A stretch of 64,000 nucleotides of DNA from Amycolatopsis alkalitolerans. GTDB lineage: Bacteria > Actinomycetota > Actinomycetes > Mycobacteriales > Pseudonocardiaceae. Positions 24,393 through 32,907 of this stretch are shown piece after piece. The translations under genes and the position numbers were made by a program. The notes beneath the pieces are model-generated. The model saw only the letters and a list, made by a program, of their open reading frames with translations. It had not been told where the DNA came from and ran no database searches. Location of the stretch: NCBI RefSeq assembly GCF_006152065.1, contig NZ_VDFW01000006.1:1-64000 (forward strand). Direction: 5' to 3'. Numbering within the stretch: position 1 is the first letter of the stretch; each line of letters opens with the position of its first letter.

Positions 24393-27220
24393 ACCACGAC
24401 GTTGACGAGGCGGCCGGGAACGACGATCACCTTGCGGGGCGCACCGCCGCCCAGCATGGCCGCGATCTTCTCCTCCGCCAGCGCCGCCGACCGCACCGCG
24501 TCCTGGCCGGCGTCGGCCGCGACGACGACGCGCGCGCGCACCTTCCCGTTGACCTGGATCGGGTACTCGATCGTGTCTTCGACCAGGTACTGCTCGTCGG
24601 CCACCGGGAACGGCCCGTGCACCAGCGAGTCCTCATGGCCCAGCCGGCGCCACAGCTCCTCGGCGATATGCGGGCACAGCGGCGCCAGCATCAGCACCAG
24701 CGGCTCGGCCAGCTCGCGCGGGGCGCCCTCGCTCGCGCCGTACACCTTCGTCAGGTGGTTGTTCAGCTCGATCAGCTTGGCGCCCGCGGTGTTGAACCGC
24801 AGCTCCGCGTAGTCCTCGCGGACCCCGGCGATGGTCCTGTGCAGCTGCTTGCGGTCCTCGGTCGACGCCTCCGCCTGCGAAACCCGCAGCTCACCGGTCT
24901 GCTCGTCGACCACCAAGCGCCACAGCCGCTGCAGGAACCTCTGCGCGCCGACGACGTCCTTGGTCGCCCACGGGCGGGAATCGGCCAGCGGGCCCATCGC
25001 CATCTCGTAGAAGCGGAACGTGTCGGCCCCGTAGTCCGCCGACATCTGGTCGGGCGTGACCACGTTCTTCAGGCTCTTGCCCATCTTCCCGTATTCCTGC
25101 TTGACCTCTTCGCCGCGGTGGAAGAACTTTCCGTCCTTCTCCTCGACTTCTTCGGCAGGAACGTAGATACCGCGCGAGTCGGTGTACGCGTACGCCTGGA
25201 TGTAGCCCTGGTTGAACAGGCGCCGGTACGGCTCCTTCGCGGACACGTGGCCCAGGTCGTACAGCACCTTCTGCCAGAACCGCGAGTACAGCAGGTGCAG
25301 CACCGCGTGCTCCACCCCGCCGACGTACAGGTCCAGACCACCTGGGTCATGCACACCGTGTTCGGCCGGGCGCGGGCCCATCCAGTACTGCTCGTTCTCG
25401 GGCGCGACGAACTCTTCGGAGTTGGTCGGGTCGATGTAGCGCAGCTGGTACCAGCACGAACCCGCCCACTGCGGCATCACGTTGGTGTCGCGGCGGTACT
25501 GCTTCGGCCCGTCGCCGAGGTCCAGCGTCACGTTGACCCACTCGGTCGCCTTGGCCAGCGGCGGCGACGGCTCGGAGTCCGCGTCGTCCGGGTCGAACGT
25601 CTGCGGCGAGTAGTCGTCGACCTCGGGCAGTTCGACCGGCAGTTCGCTGTCCGGCAACGGGATGGGCGTGCCTTCTTCGTCGTAGACGATCGGGAACGGC
25701 TCGCCCCAGTACCGCTGCCGCGCGAACAGCCAGTCACGCAGCTTGTACTGGGTGGTGCCGACCCCGTGGCCGTGTTCCTCCAGCCACTCGATGATCGTCT
25801 TCTTGGCCTCGTCGACGGCCATCCCGTCCAGGAAGCCAGAGTTGATCGCCGGGCCCTCGCCGGTGTACGCCTCGCCGTCGAAGTCTTCCGACGGCCGCAC
25901 GGTGCGGACTATGTCCAGGTCGAACTTCTTCGCGAAGTCCCAGTCGCGCTGGTCCTGCCCGGGCACCGCCATGATCGCGCCGGTGCCGTAGCCCATCAGC
26001 ACGTAGTCGGCGATGAAGACCGGGATCTCCTTGCCGTTGGCCGGATTTACCGCGGTGACGCCGATGAACACGCCCGTCTTCTCGCGGTTTTCCTGACGGT
26101 CCAGTTCGGACTTGCGCGAGGCAGCCAGCCGGTAGGCCTTGACCGCGTCCGCCGGGGTGGCCGCGCCACCCGTCCATGACTGGTCCACAGTGGACGGCCA
26201 GGTGGCCGCGGTCAGCTCGTCCACCAGCGGGTGTTCCGGCGCCAGCACCAGGTACGTCGCGCCGAACAGCGTGTCGGGCCGGGTGGTGAAGACCTCGACC
26301 TTCTCGTCGCCGGCGGCGAACTTCACGCGCGCACCCCGCGAGCGACCGATCCAGTTCCGCTGCATCGACTTGACCTTCTCGGGCCAGTCCAGCAACTCCA
26401 GGTCGTCCAGCAGGCGGTCGGCGTACGCGGTGATCCGCATCATCCACTGGCGCAGGTTCTTGCGGAACACCGGGAAGTTGCCGCGATCGCTCCGGCCGTC
26501 GGCGGTGACCTCCTCGTTCGCGACCACGGTGCCAAGGCCGGGGGCCCAGTTCACCGGCGCCTCGGAGATGTACACCAGGCGATGCGAGTCGATGATCTCG
26601 CGCTGCTCCTTGCGAGTCAGCTCACACCAGTTGCGGCCGTCCGGAGTGCGGCGCTTGTCCTGCGCGTACTCCTTCTCCAGCTCGAGCACCGGGCGGGCCT
26701 TGCCCTGCTTCTCGTCGTACCAGGAGTTGTAGATCTGCAGGAAGATCCACTGTGTCCACCGGTAGTACTCGGGGTCGATCGTGGCGATCCGACGCCGCTC
26801 GTCGTGGCCGAGGCCCAGCCTGCGAATCTGGCGCAGGTAGGTTTCGATGTTCTCCTCGGTGGTCTTGCGCGGATGCTGCCCGGTCTGCACCGCGTACTGC
26901 TCGGCGGGCAGGCCGAACGCGTCGAAGCCCATGGTGTGCAGCACGTTCCGCCCGATCATCCGGTGGTAGCGGGCGTACACGTCGGTGCCGATGAAGCCCA
27001 GCGGATGGCCGACGTGCAGGCCGGAACCCGACGGGTACGGGAACATGTCCTGCACGAACAACTTGTCCGAGGGGAGCGGGGTTTCGGCGAGCGGGCCGAC
27101 CGGGTTCGGCGCGTTGTAGGAGCCGTGATCGGCCCAGTAGTTCTGCCAGCGCAGCTCGATCCGCCCGGCCAGCTCCGCGTTGTAGCGGTGGCCGGGTGTC
27201 TCCTCGGTTGCCTCACTCAC
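24389..27220 (-). CDS. leuS: Leucine-tRNA ligase
   Basis: Charges tRNA-Leu. The 943-residue class I synthetase has the HIGH-type motif in [19 protein letters not shown], followed by the CP1 editing domain ([20 protein letters not shown]). The KMSKS-type loop appears as [12 protein letters not shown], and a C-terminal anticodon-binding domain closes it. Length fits the actinobacterial form. GTG start at 27220 with TACCAT 6 nt upstream on the minus strand and no Shine-Dalgarno, so probably leaderless. Convergent with tetR, sharing CTAG at the stop codons. Confidence 0.97.
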   Translation of the reverse strand: MSEATEETPGHRYNAELAGRIELRWQNYWADHGSYNAPNPVGPLAETPLPSDKLFVQDMFPYPSGSGLHVGHPLGFIGTDVYARYHRMIGRNVLHTMGFDAFGLPAEQYAVQTGQHPRKTTEENIETYLRQIRRLGLGHDERRRIATIDPEYYRWTQWIFLQIYNSWYDEKQGKARPVLELEKEYAQDKRRTPDGRNWCELTRKEQREIIDSHRLVYISEAPVNWAPGLGTVVANEEVTADGRSDRGNFPVFRKNLRQWMMRITAYADRLLDDLELLDWPEKVKSMQRNWIGRSRGARVKFAAGDEKVEVFTTRPDTLFGATYLVLAPEHPLVDELTAATWPSTVDQSWTGGAATPADAVKAYRLAASRKSELDRQENREKTGVFIGVTAVNPANGKEIPVFIADYVLMGYGTGAIMAVPGQDQRDWDFAKKFDLDIVRTVRPSEDFDGEAYTGEGPAINSGFLDGMAVDEAKKTIIEWLEEHGHGVGTTQYKLRDWLFARQRYWGEPFPIVYDEEGTPIPLPDSELPVELPEVDDYSPQTFDPDDADSEPSPPLAKATEWVNVTLDLGDGPKQYRRDTNVMPQWAGSCWYQLRYIDPTNSEEFVAPENEQYWMGPRPAEHGVHDPGGLDLYVGGVEHAVLHLLYSRFWQKVLYDLGHVSAKEPYRRLFNQGYIQAYAYTDSRGIYVPAEEVEEKDGKFFHRGEEVKQEYGKMGKSLKNVVTPDQMSADYGADTFRFYEMAMGPLADSRPWATKDVVGAQRFLQRLWRLVVDEQTGELRVSQAEASTEDRKQLHRTIAGVREDYAELRFNTAGAKLIELNNHLTKVYGASEGAPRELAEPLVLMLAPLCPHIAEELWRRLGHEDSLVHGPFPVADEQYLVEDTIEYPIQVNGKVRARVVVAADAGQDAVRSAALAEEKIAAMLGGGAPRKVIVVPGRLVNVVV

Positions 27221-27226
27221 ACACCA

Positions 27227-27232
27227 ATGGTA
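27227..27232 (-). promoter_or_regulatory. -10 box of leuS (leaderless)
   Basis: TACCAT on the minus strand, 6 nt before the GTG at 27220. The divergent SdpI-like gene has its own -10 (TATCCT, 27262-27267) 30 nt away. Confidence 0.55.
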
Positions 27233-27273
27233 GGCCGGGGGTCGAAACGGATAATGACCCGTATCCTGTGCGG

Positions 27274-27657
27274 GTGTTCGCCATCGCGTTGATACCCGTC
27301 GTACTCGGTCTCGTCGTGGCCTGGGGCGGCCTGCTCGGCTGGCGCGAGAAGCTCGCCGACCGCGGCGCCGGCGTCCGCACGGAGGCGACCCTGCGGTCCG
27401 AGGACGCGTTCCGGATCGGCAACAAGATCGCCGGCCTGCCGACGATCGTGGCCGGGGTCGTGGGGATCTTCGCGGGCGTCGCCGGGCTCGTCATGCCCAC
27501 GACGGCGGGCACCATCACCGCGACCGTCGTCGGCGTGGTCGGGATGTTCGCGCTCGTCGTGGCCGGCGGGCTACTCGGGCACCGCGCGGCGCTCACCGTC
27601 CCCGAGCCCGTGCCGGCCGGATGTGCCGGCTGCTCGTGCGGGACCTGCGGCGGCTAG
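27274..27657 (+). CDS. SdpI-family small membrane protein with Cys-rich tail
   Basis: A 127-residue protein with three transmembrane helices. The SdpI-like core has [20 protein letters not shown], followed by two more helices. The end is [12 protein letters not shown], four cysteines in ten residues, which could bind a metal or form disulfides. Start: TATCCT at 27262-27267 lies exactly 6 nt before GTG 27274, the leaderless spacing seen nearby; GTG 27268 is an alternative. SdpI of Bacillus is an immunity and signalling protein, but most relatives are uncharacterised. The stop codon interleaves with that of the convergent YqgE gene in CTAG (27654-27657). Confidence 0.72.
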   Translation: MFAIALIPVVLGLVVAWGGLLGWREKLADRGAGVRTEATLRSEDAFRIGNKIAGLPTIVAGVVGIFAGVAGLVMPTTAGTITATVVGVVGMFALVVAGGLLGHRAALTVPEPVPAGCAGCSCGTCGG

Positions 27658-28235
27658 TTCCGTTGCAGGTCGCCGGGGTGGGTGGCGAGTAGCGCGGTCG
27701 GCACGCCCTGGCGGCGCAGCACCTGACCCCACAGATCCCGGTCCGGCAGCGCGAGGACGTCCGAGGGCAGTGCGGGCACGATGAGCCAGTCCCCCCGGTC
27801 GATCTCGCCGTCGAGTTGCCCGGCGTCCCAGCCCGCGTAGCCGGCGAACACCCGCAACCCGCGCACCTTCGGCACCAGCAGGTCCGGATCGGCGTCGAGA
27901 TCGACCAGCGCTACCGGGCCCCGTACCCCGATCAGGCCGGGCACCGCGGCCGCCGTCTCACCCGCCCGGAGCGCGGCAAGGCACAGCGCGGTCTTCTTCT
28001 CCACCGGACCGCCGACGAAGACCGACTGCGGTTCGACCACATGGCGGCCCCAGCTGGGCAGCACGTCGTCGACCGGCACGTCGCTCGGCCGGTTCAGGAC
28101 GACACCGAGGGTGCCCTCGTCCCGGTGGTCGATGACGAAGACGACCGTCCGGCGGAAATTGGGATCGAACATCGTGGGTGCGGCAACCAGGAGCGAGCCC
28201 GGTTCAACCTCGGCGTCCGCTGGCACGCCAGCCAT
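27654..28235 (-). CDS. YqgE/AlgH family protein (UPF0301)
   Basis: A 193-residue cytosolic protein of a widespread family of unknown biochemical role. Hallmarks are EPGSLLVAAPTMFDPNFRRT, VVFVIDHRDEGTLGVVLNRP, VFVGGPVEKKTALCL, and RVFAGYAGWDAGQLDGEI. The start is ATG 28235, where the conserved domain begins and a G-rich ribosome site lies upstream. The frame stays open for about 119 further codons but this stretch is Arg/Ser/Cys-rich and unlike the family. AlgH was named for alginate regulation in Pseudomonas; that role should not be transferred. Confidence 0.9.
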   Translation of the reverse strand: MAGVPADAEVEPGSLLVAAPTMFDPNFRRTVVFVIDHRDEGTLGVVLNRPSDVPVDDVLPSWGRHVVEPQSVFVGGPVEKKTALCLAALRAGETAAAVPGLIGVRGPVALVDLDADPDLLVPKVRGLRVFAGYAGWDAGQLDGEIDRGDWLIVPALPSDVLALPDRDLWGQVLRRQGVPTALLATHPGDLQRN

Positions 28236-28608
28236 GATCCCACCCCCCGCGCGGAGGACTCGACCGGAGCGGGAACAACACGCCGCCGCGGCCCGTTGGA
28301 GTGAGTGGCCGGCGCACTCCGTGTCCCCCGGGCCCACTTGAGAAGAGCCTTTGTGGAATACCGTTCGGCTGGAGCCGCACTGCGCCACGCCGCCGAGAGG
28401 CGAGATGGAGTGGGCCGGCCACCTATGTTCGGTGTCCTTTCGGGCCACCTTCCCCACTGCCCCCTCCGTCATCATGTTGGGGGGCCGAGCCCCCCATGCC
28501 CCCCGCGGTGCGAGCTTCTCGCCGGGGCGGACGCTGGGCACGTTTCGCTGTGACCAGCATCGGTTTCGTGTGCTTTGGTCCTTGCTCGACACCGTATGCT
28601 TTCGTGTT
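28236..28608. other. 373-nt intergenic region between yqgE-type and MFS genes
   Basis: No convincing gene: the open frames crossing it are extensions of the flanking genes or Arg/Pro-rich. It contains a G/C-run hairpin, GGGGGGC (28479-28485) pairing with GCCCCCC (28489-28495) around CGA. TATGCT at 28595-28600 is the likely -10 box of the MFS gene. The unusual homopolymer runs (CCCCCC, GGGGGG) stand out from the surroundings. Confidence 0.5.
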
Positions 28609-29904
28609 GTGACAGCGAGCGCGGAAGCTGGGGTGAGGCGACTCGGCCCGCGCGCTTACTTCTCGATGCCGGGCTTCCGGCGGCTGCTGTACTCCCGCTT
28701 CTCCGCGCAGTGGTCCGATGGCGTCTTCCGCGCCGGGCTGGCCGGTGCGGTGCTGTTCAATCCCGAGCGCGGCGCCGATCCGCTGACCATCGCCGGCGGT
28801 TTCGCCGTGCTGCTGCTGCCCTATTCGCTGATCGGCCCGTTCGCGGGTGCGCTGCTGGACCGGTGGGACCGGCGCCGCGTGCTCGTGCTGGCGAACCTGT
28901 TGCGGGCACTCGCGGTGATCGCCGCGTCCGCCGCCGTCGGATTCGGCGTGGCGGGCATGGAACTGTTCGTGATCGCACTGATCGTCGAGGGCATCTCACG
29001 GTTCGTGGGCTCGGGTATGTCCGCTTCGCTGCCCCATGTCGTGCCGTCGTCCGCGCTGGTGACGGCGAACGCGCTGGCCACGACGCTCGGCGCGATCGTC
29101 GCCGTGATCGGCGGTGGTTGCGCGATCCTGCTGCGCTCGCTGTTCGGCGCGGGCAACACGGGTTCGGCGTGGACGACCTCGTTCGCGGTGCTCGGCGCGA
29201 TTGTCGCCGCGTTGATCGCGTCGCGGTTCGCCCGGGGCAGCCTCGGCCCCGACTCGGTCGACGAACCGGAGGACGCGTTCGTCGCGGTCGCCCGTGGTCT
29301 CGCCGACGGTGGCCGGGCCGCGCTCGCGGTGCCGACGGTCACCGCGGGATTCATCGCGCTGTTCGCGCACCGCGCGTCCTACGGGATCTCGTTGCTCCTG
29401 ACCGTATTGCTGCTGCGGTACTCCTTCCACGACGTGGGTTTCGTCAAGGCCGGCCTGCCCGGGCTCGGGCAACTCGCGGTGATGGCGGCCGCGGGCATCC
29501 TGCTCGCCGGCTTCAGCACCCCGCGCCTGGTCCGGAGGTTCGGGCAGCGTCGCGTCGTGACCTGCTCGTTGCTGCTGGCGGCCGCGAGCCAGGCCGGGCT
29601 CGGGCTGCCGATGCGGCTGCCGACCGCGCTCGCCGCGGCGTTCCTCATCACCGGTGCCGGGCAGGTGCTCAAGCTGTGCGTCGATTCCGCCGTGCAGCGC
29701 GATGTCGGCGACGAGTCCCGAGGGCGGGTGTTCGCCCTCTACGACACTCTCTTCAACGTCACCCAGGTGGTCGCCGTCGCGGTCGCCGCCGCGTTCGTGC
29801 CGCTCGATGGCCACTCGCCCGCGCTGCTGATCGTCGCCACCGTCGTGTACCTGCTCGGCGGAGCCGGGTATCTCCTTGCCGTCAAGCGCAATCCGCGAGT
29901 CTGA
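28609..29904 (+). CDS. MFS transporter
   Basis: A 431-residue major facilitator with about 12 transmembrane helices. The loop 2-3 motif is present as GPFAGALLDRWDRRRVLVLA, typical of drug or metabolite efflux members. FSTPRLVRRFGQRRVV is its counterpart in the second half, and GRVFALYDTLFNVTQV lies near the end. GTG 28609 was chosen because TATGCT lies 8 nt upstream (leaderless) and the protein then begins just before the first helix; the longer open frame has no signal. Substrate unknown. Next gene starts 29 nt downstream with its own promoter. Confidence 0.85.
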   Translation: MTASAEAGVRRLGPRAYFSMPGFRRLLYSRFSAQWSDGVFRAGLAGAVLFNPERGADPLTIAGGFAVLLLPYSLIGPFAGALLDRWDRRRVLVLANLLRALAVIAASAAVGFGVAGMELFVIALIVEGISRFVGSGMSASLPHVVPSSALVTANALATTLGAIVAVIGGGCAILLRSLFGAGNTGSAWTTSFAVLGAIVAALIASRFARGSLGPDSVDEPEDAFVAVARGLADGGRAALAVPTVTAGFIALFAHRASYGISLLLTVLLLRYSFHDVGFVKAGLPGLGQLAVMAAAGILLAGFSTPRLVRRFGQRRVVTCSLLLAAASQAGLGLPMRLPTALAAAFLITGAGQVLKLCVDSAVQRDVGDESRGRVFALYDTLFNVTQVVAVAVAAAFVPLDGHSPALLIVATVVYLLGGAGYLLAVKRNPRV

Positions 29905-29919
29905 GCGCCCGTTCTCGCT

Positions 29920-29925
29920 TAGAGT
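29920..29925 (+). promoter_or_regulatory. -10 box of the first TNT-like gene (leaderless)
   Basis: TAGAGT, 7 nt before the ATG at 29933, with no ribosome-binding site. Confidence 0.5.
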
Positions 29926-29932
29926 GATCGCG

Positions 29933-31030
29933 ATGGACGCCAGACCCGGTCAACCCCTCGCCGTCACCTTCCGGCACGCACGAGTGGTCGATGCGCATCG
30001 CGCGGGCGAGGTCCCGGTCGTGGACCGGGCGCAGGTGCCCGAAGAGGAGATCCCGCGGGTGCTGCGGTACCTGGAACGGCAGCCTGCGGTCCTGGTCGGC
30101 AGCGGGCTGGGGCCGGACATCTTCAGCGGCGGCACGGAGTCCGACGTGCCGGAGAGCTACCACACCGACGGCACGTGGGTCTGGCACGCGTCGGTGCCGC
30201 ATTACCTGCGCAAGTACGGCACCCCGCCGGAGCCGGCGTTCCTCGAGCACATCCGTGCGCAGGAGTTCCAGCCCCCGTATGTCGACAAGTTGCTCAGACG
30301 CACCGCGGCCGCCGATCTGCTCGGCAGGCCACGGCCCCGCGCCGACCCACGGGATCTCGGCCCCACCAGCGGGGACGTCGCCGCCGCACTCGAAACGCGG
30401 GTGGATCCGGACCTCGACGATCCGGCGCTGCTCGTCGTGCTGGCGCAGCGCCTGGGCGAGCAGGGGGTCTGGCCGGACGCGTACCGGATCGCGGCGCGGG
30501 CAGACCAGGCGTGGTGCCTCAACGCGACGGAGAGGGGGTGGGAGGTCGCCTGGCACGAGGATTCCGCGCCGGCCGAACCTCGCTACTTCGACCACGTTCA
30601 GGATGCGGCCCAGTTCCTGCTCGGCGCGCTGTTGCTGCACCCGGCCCGGAGAACCGGCGGCCTCGAGACACCGCTGGAGACCGCCGCCGAACTCGCCGAC
30701 TGGCCGATCCAGCCGACCGAGGGGGAGCCACCGCTGACGCTGCTGCGCAACAAGCGCCTCGTTCGTCTGGGCGCGGGCACGGTGGTGCTGCGGTTCGGCG
30801 GCGACGGCGGGAACCTGGTGCACCACGACGAAGCCCGCTTCCCGACCACCTCGCTCCCGATCGAGCGGGAACGGCAGGAACGCAAGTACCGGCTGTGCCG
30901 GCCACTGTCGGTGATCCTCGGCATCGCGGTGCCGTGGGCGAAACTGCCCGGTGGGGCCGTGAGCTATGTCCTGCCGAAGGCAATTCGCGACCACGTCGCC
31001 GAAGGCGCCATCGAGCGCGTTGTCGGCTAG
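29933..31030 (+). CDS. TNT-related protein (NADase-toxin-like C-terminal domain), short paralogue
   Basis: A 365-residue cytosolic protein without signal peptide. The first 130 residues hold a block shared with the next gene (VPHYLRKYGTPPEPAFLEHI). The middle (about 150-230) is a second shared domain (LAQRLGEQGVWPDAYRI ... AAQFLLGALLLHPAR). The last 90 residues match the TNT (tuberculosis necrotizing toxin) layout: RLGAGTVVLRFGGDGGNLV, then a Pro-containing loop, YRLCRPLSVILGIAVPW, and LPGGAVSYVLP. Known active TNT NAD glycohydrolases have a Gln in the segment where this reads GGAVSY, so activity is doubtful. Probably a regulator, immunity-like or domesticated version (inference). Confidence 0.7.
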   Translation: MDARPGQPLAVTFRHARVVDAHRAGEVPVVDRAQVPEEEIPRVLRYLERQPAVLVGSGLGPDIFSGGTESDVPESYHTDGTWVWHASVPHYLRKYGTPPEPAFLEHIRAQEFQPPYVDKLLRRTAAADLLGRPRPRADPRDLGPTSGDVAAALETRVDPDLDDPALLVVLAQRLGEQGVWPDAYRIAARADQAWCLNATERGWEVAWHEDSAPAEPRYFDHVQDAAQFLLGALLLHPARRTGGLETPLETAAELADWPIQPTEGEPPLTLLRNKRLVRLGAGTVVLRFGGDGGNLVHHDEARFPTTSLPIERERQERKYRLCRPLSVILGIAVPWAKLPGGAVSYVLPKAIRDHVAEGAIERVVG

Positions 31031-31059
31031 GTTTGACTGGTCTTTCACAAGGGGGAGTA

Positions 31060-32898
31060 GTGCGGTATCGAGTCGAGCTCACCGGCCAACCGGACGGGCT
31101 GTACGGGGTGTGGCAGGGCCGCGCCTTCCAGGCGGAACGGTCCACGGCGGACGGCACGCTCCTGCTCGCCGCCGCCCCCGACGAGGAACCGCCCGAGGAT
31201 TTCGACACCGAGTGGCAGTCCCGCCCGGCGAAGGTGATCGCGCAGGACCAGGCCGAGGCCACCTTCAGCCTGCACACCCACTGCCTGTTCGACGACGAGG
31301 TCTTCGAGGTGGCCGCCGACCGCGACCCGCGATCGCTCACGCTGCGCTGGGCAGGTCGCGACGAGGTGCGCGCACGCCAACTGGGCCTGGCGGACCTGAC
31401 CGCGACGGCGACGCTCGACGAGATCAGCGCCTTGTGGCAGGAGCGGCACGACTTCCCGGGCACGGCCGGGCCCGAACCCGGCACGGGGGAGCCGGAGGCC
31501 CTGGTCCGGGCGATCGCGCGCTCGGTGCGCACGATCCTGCCCGACGGCTGGGAGCGCGTGGCGGCGCAGTTCCGGCAGGTGGGTGAGTACGCCGAGATCG
31601 AGATCAGGGCGGTCGGCGACGGCGAGTCGGTGTCGCTGTGCGCGCCGCCGCGGCTGGGGCAACTGTTCGCGCAACTGCGGTCGGCGATGTACCGGCCGGA
31701 GACCGGCACCTGGTTCAAGGGCACTCTCACGCTCGAAGCACCGTCGTCGTTCCAGTTCGACTACGACACCACGAACGAGCCCACCTGGCGCCAGTCCCCG
31801 GTGGGCCGGCTGACCGCCCGCGTCTACGAGGCGGAGCTGGAGCGGTACCCGCGGGATCGCAAGCAGGTGCCCGACTGGCTGGCGGCCAAGGCCGGCCTGC
31901 CGGTGGACGTGACGTTCCGGCAGGCACGGTTGCCCGAGCGGCCGCAGGCGTTGCCGCAGGAGGAGATCCGCCCGGTGCTCGACTACCTGTATCGCGCGTC
32001 GGTGGTGGTGAGCAGGCCGGGACGGCTGCCGGACACGGTCAACCCGGGTGGACCCGCCGACGTGCCGGACGCGTTCCACACCGACGGCGCGTGGATCTGG
32101 CCGGCCGCGGTGCCACATTACCTGCGCAAGTACGGGATCCCACCGGAGCCGGAGCTGCTGGAGCGGATCCGCGCGAGTTCCTACCGGGTGCCGTACCTGT
32201 CCACCGAACTGCGGACGGCGGCGGAGGCCGAGGTGCTCGGACAGCCGCATCCGCCGGCCGTCGCGGCGCCCGAACCCGACGCGGTCACGCTCATCGACCG
32301 CGGTGCCGAACCGCCGCTGGGGCTGCGGGCTTCGGAAGTGCTCGCGGTGCTGGAGCGGCGCCTGGCGGAGTACGGGATCCCGCCGTCGGCGTATTCGATC
32401 GGCGAACGGGTGGAGGGCGTGTGGAGCCTGCACCGGACGAAGACGAGCTGGGAGGTGCTGGGACCGGACGCCGGTGAGCCGGCGGCGTTCGCGCATGTCG
32501 AGGAGGCGGCGCGGTTCCTGCTGGGCTCGTTGCTGCTTTACCCCGCGAGGACACCGGAGCAGGAATCGCTGGAGTGGCCGATCGCGCCGCTGCGCGGCGA
32601 GCCCCCGCTCACCTTCTTCCGCGCCAAGCGGATGATCGTGCTCCCGGCCGGGACGACGTTGGTGCGCTTCGGGAACGAAGGGGGCAACCTCCTGCACGAC
32701 CCGTCGACGCGGTTCCCGGAGGCTTCGCTGGCGCCGGAACGCGAGGGGCTGCGGCAGCTGTACCGCCTGGTCAGGGGCCTGCTGACGCTGACCGGCGTGA
32801 CCTTGCCGTGGGGCCCGATGCCGGGCGGCGCGGTCGGGTACCTGCTACCGCTCGCCATCGGACAGCACCTGGAGGCGGGGGCGCTGGAGCGGGTTTAG
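31060..32898 (+). CDS. TNT-related protein, long paralogue with N-terminal extension
   Basis: A 612-residue protein. Residues 1-110 form a domain beginning VRYRVELTGQPDGLYGVWQG; residues about 150-250 form a second (AIARSVRTILPDGWERVAAQ; YDTTNEPTWRQSP) resembling immunity-type or DUF domains I cannot name. From about 270 it parallels the gene before it: VPHYLRKYGIPPEPELLERI, LERRLAEYGIPPSAYSIGER, AARFLLGSLLLYPAR, then the TNT-like end (VRFGNEGGNLLHD, GVTLPWGPMPGGAVGYLLP). The usual catalytic Gln is again absent. GGGGGAG at 31051-31057 precedes the GTG start. It is 29 nt downstream of its paralogue, so probably an operon. Confidence 0.7.
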   Translation: MRYRVELTGQPDGLYGVWQGRAFQAERSTADGTLLLAAAPDEEPPEDFDTEWQSRPAKVIAQDQAEATFSLHTHCLFDDEVFEVAADRDPRSLTLRWAGRDEVRARQLGLADLTATATLDEISALWQERHDFPGTAGPEPGTGEPEALVRAIARSVRTILPDGWERVAAQFRQVGEYAEIEIRAVGDGESVSLCAPPRLGQLFAQLRSAMYRPETGTWFKGTLTLEAPSSFQFDYDTTNEPTWRQSPVGRLTARVYEAELERYPRDRKQVPDWLAAKAGLPVDVTFRQARLPERPQALPQEEIRPVLDYLYRASVVVSRPGRLPDTVNPGGPADVPDAFHTDGAWIWPAAVPHYLRKYGIPPEPELLERIRASSYRVPYLSTELRTAAEAEVLGQPHPPAVAAPEPDAVTLIDRGAEPPLGLRASEVLAVLERRLAEYGIPPSAYSIGERVEGVWSLHRTKTSWEVLGPDAGEPAAFAHVEEAARFLLGSLLLYPARTPEQESLEWPIAPLRGEPPLTFFRAKRMIVLPAGTTLVRFGNEGGNLLHDPSTRFPEASLAPEREGLRQLYRLVRGLLTLTGVTLPWGPMPGGAVGYLLPLAIGQHLEAGALERV

Positions 32899-32907
32899 CC
32901 GCGCTTG

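Noticed and set aside
24617..26179. Plus-strand open frame of 520 codons inside leuS
   Set aside because: Antisense shadow of a well-conserved leucyl-tRNA synthetase.
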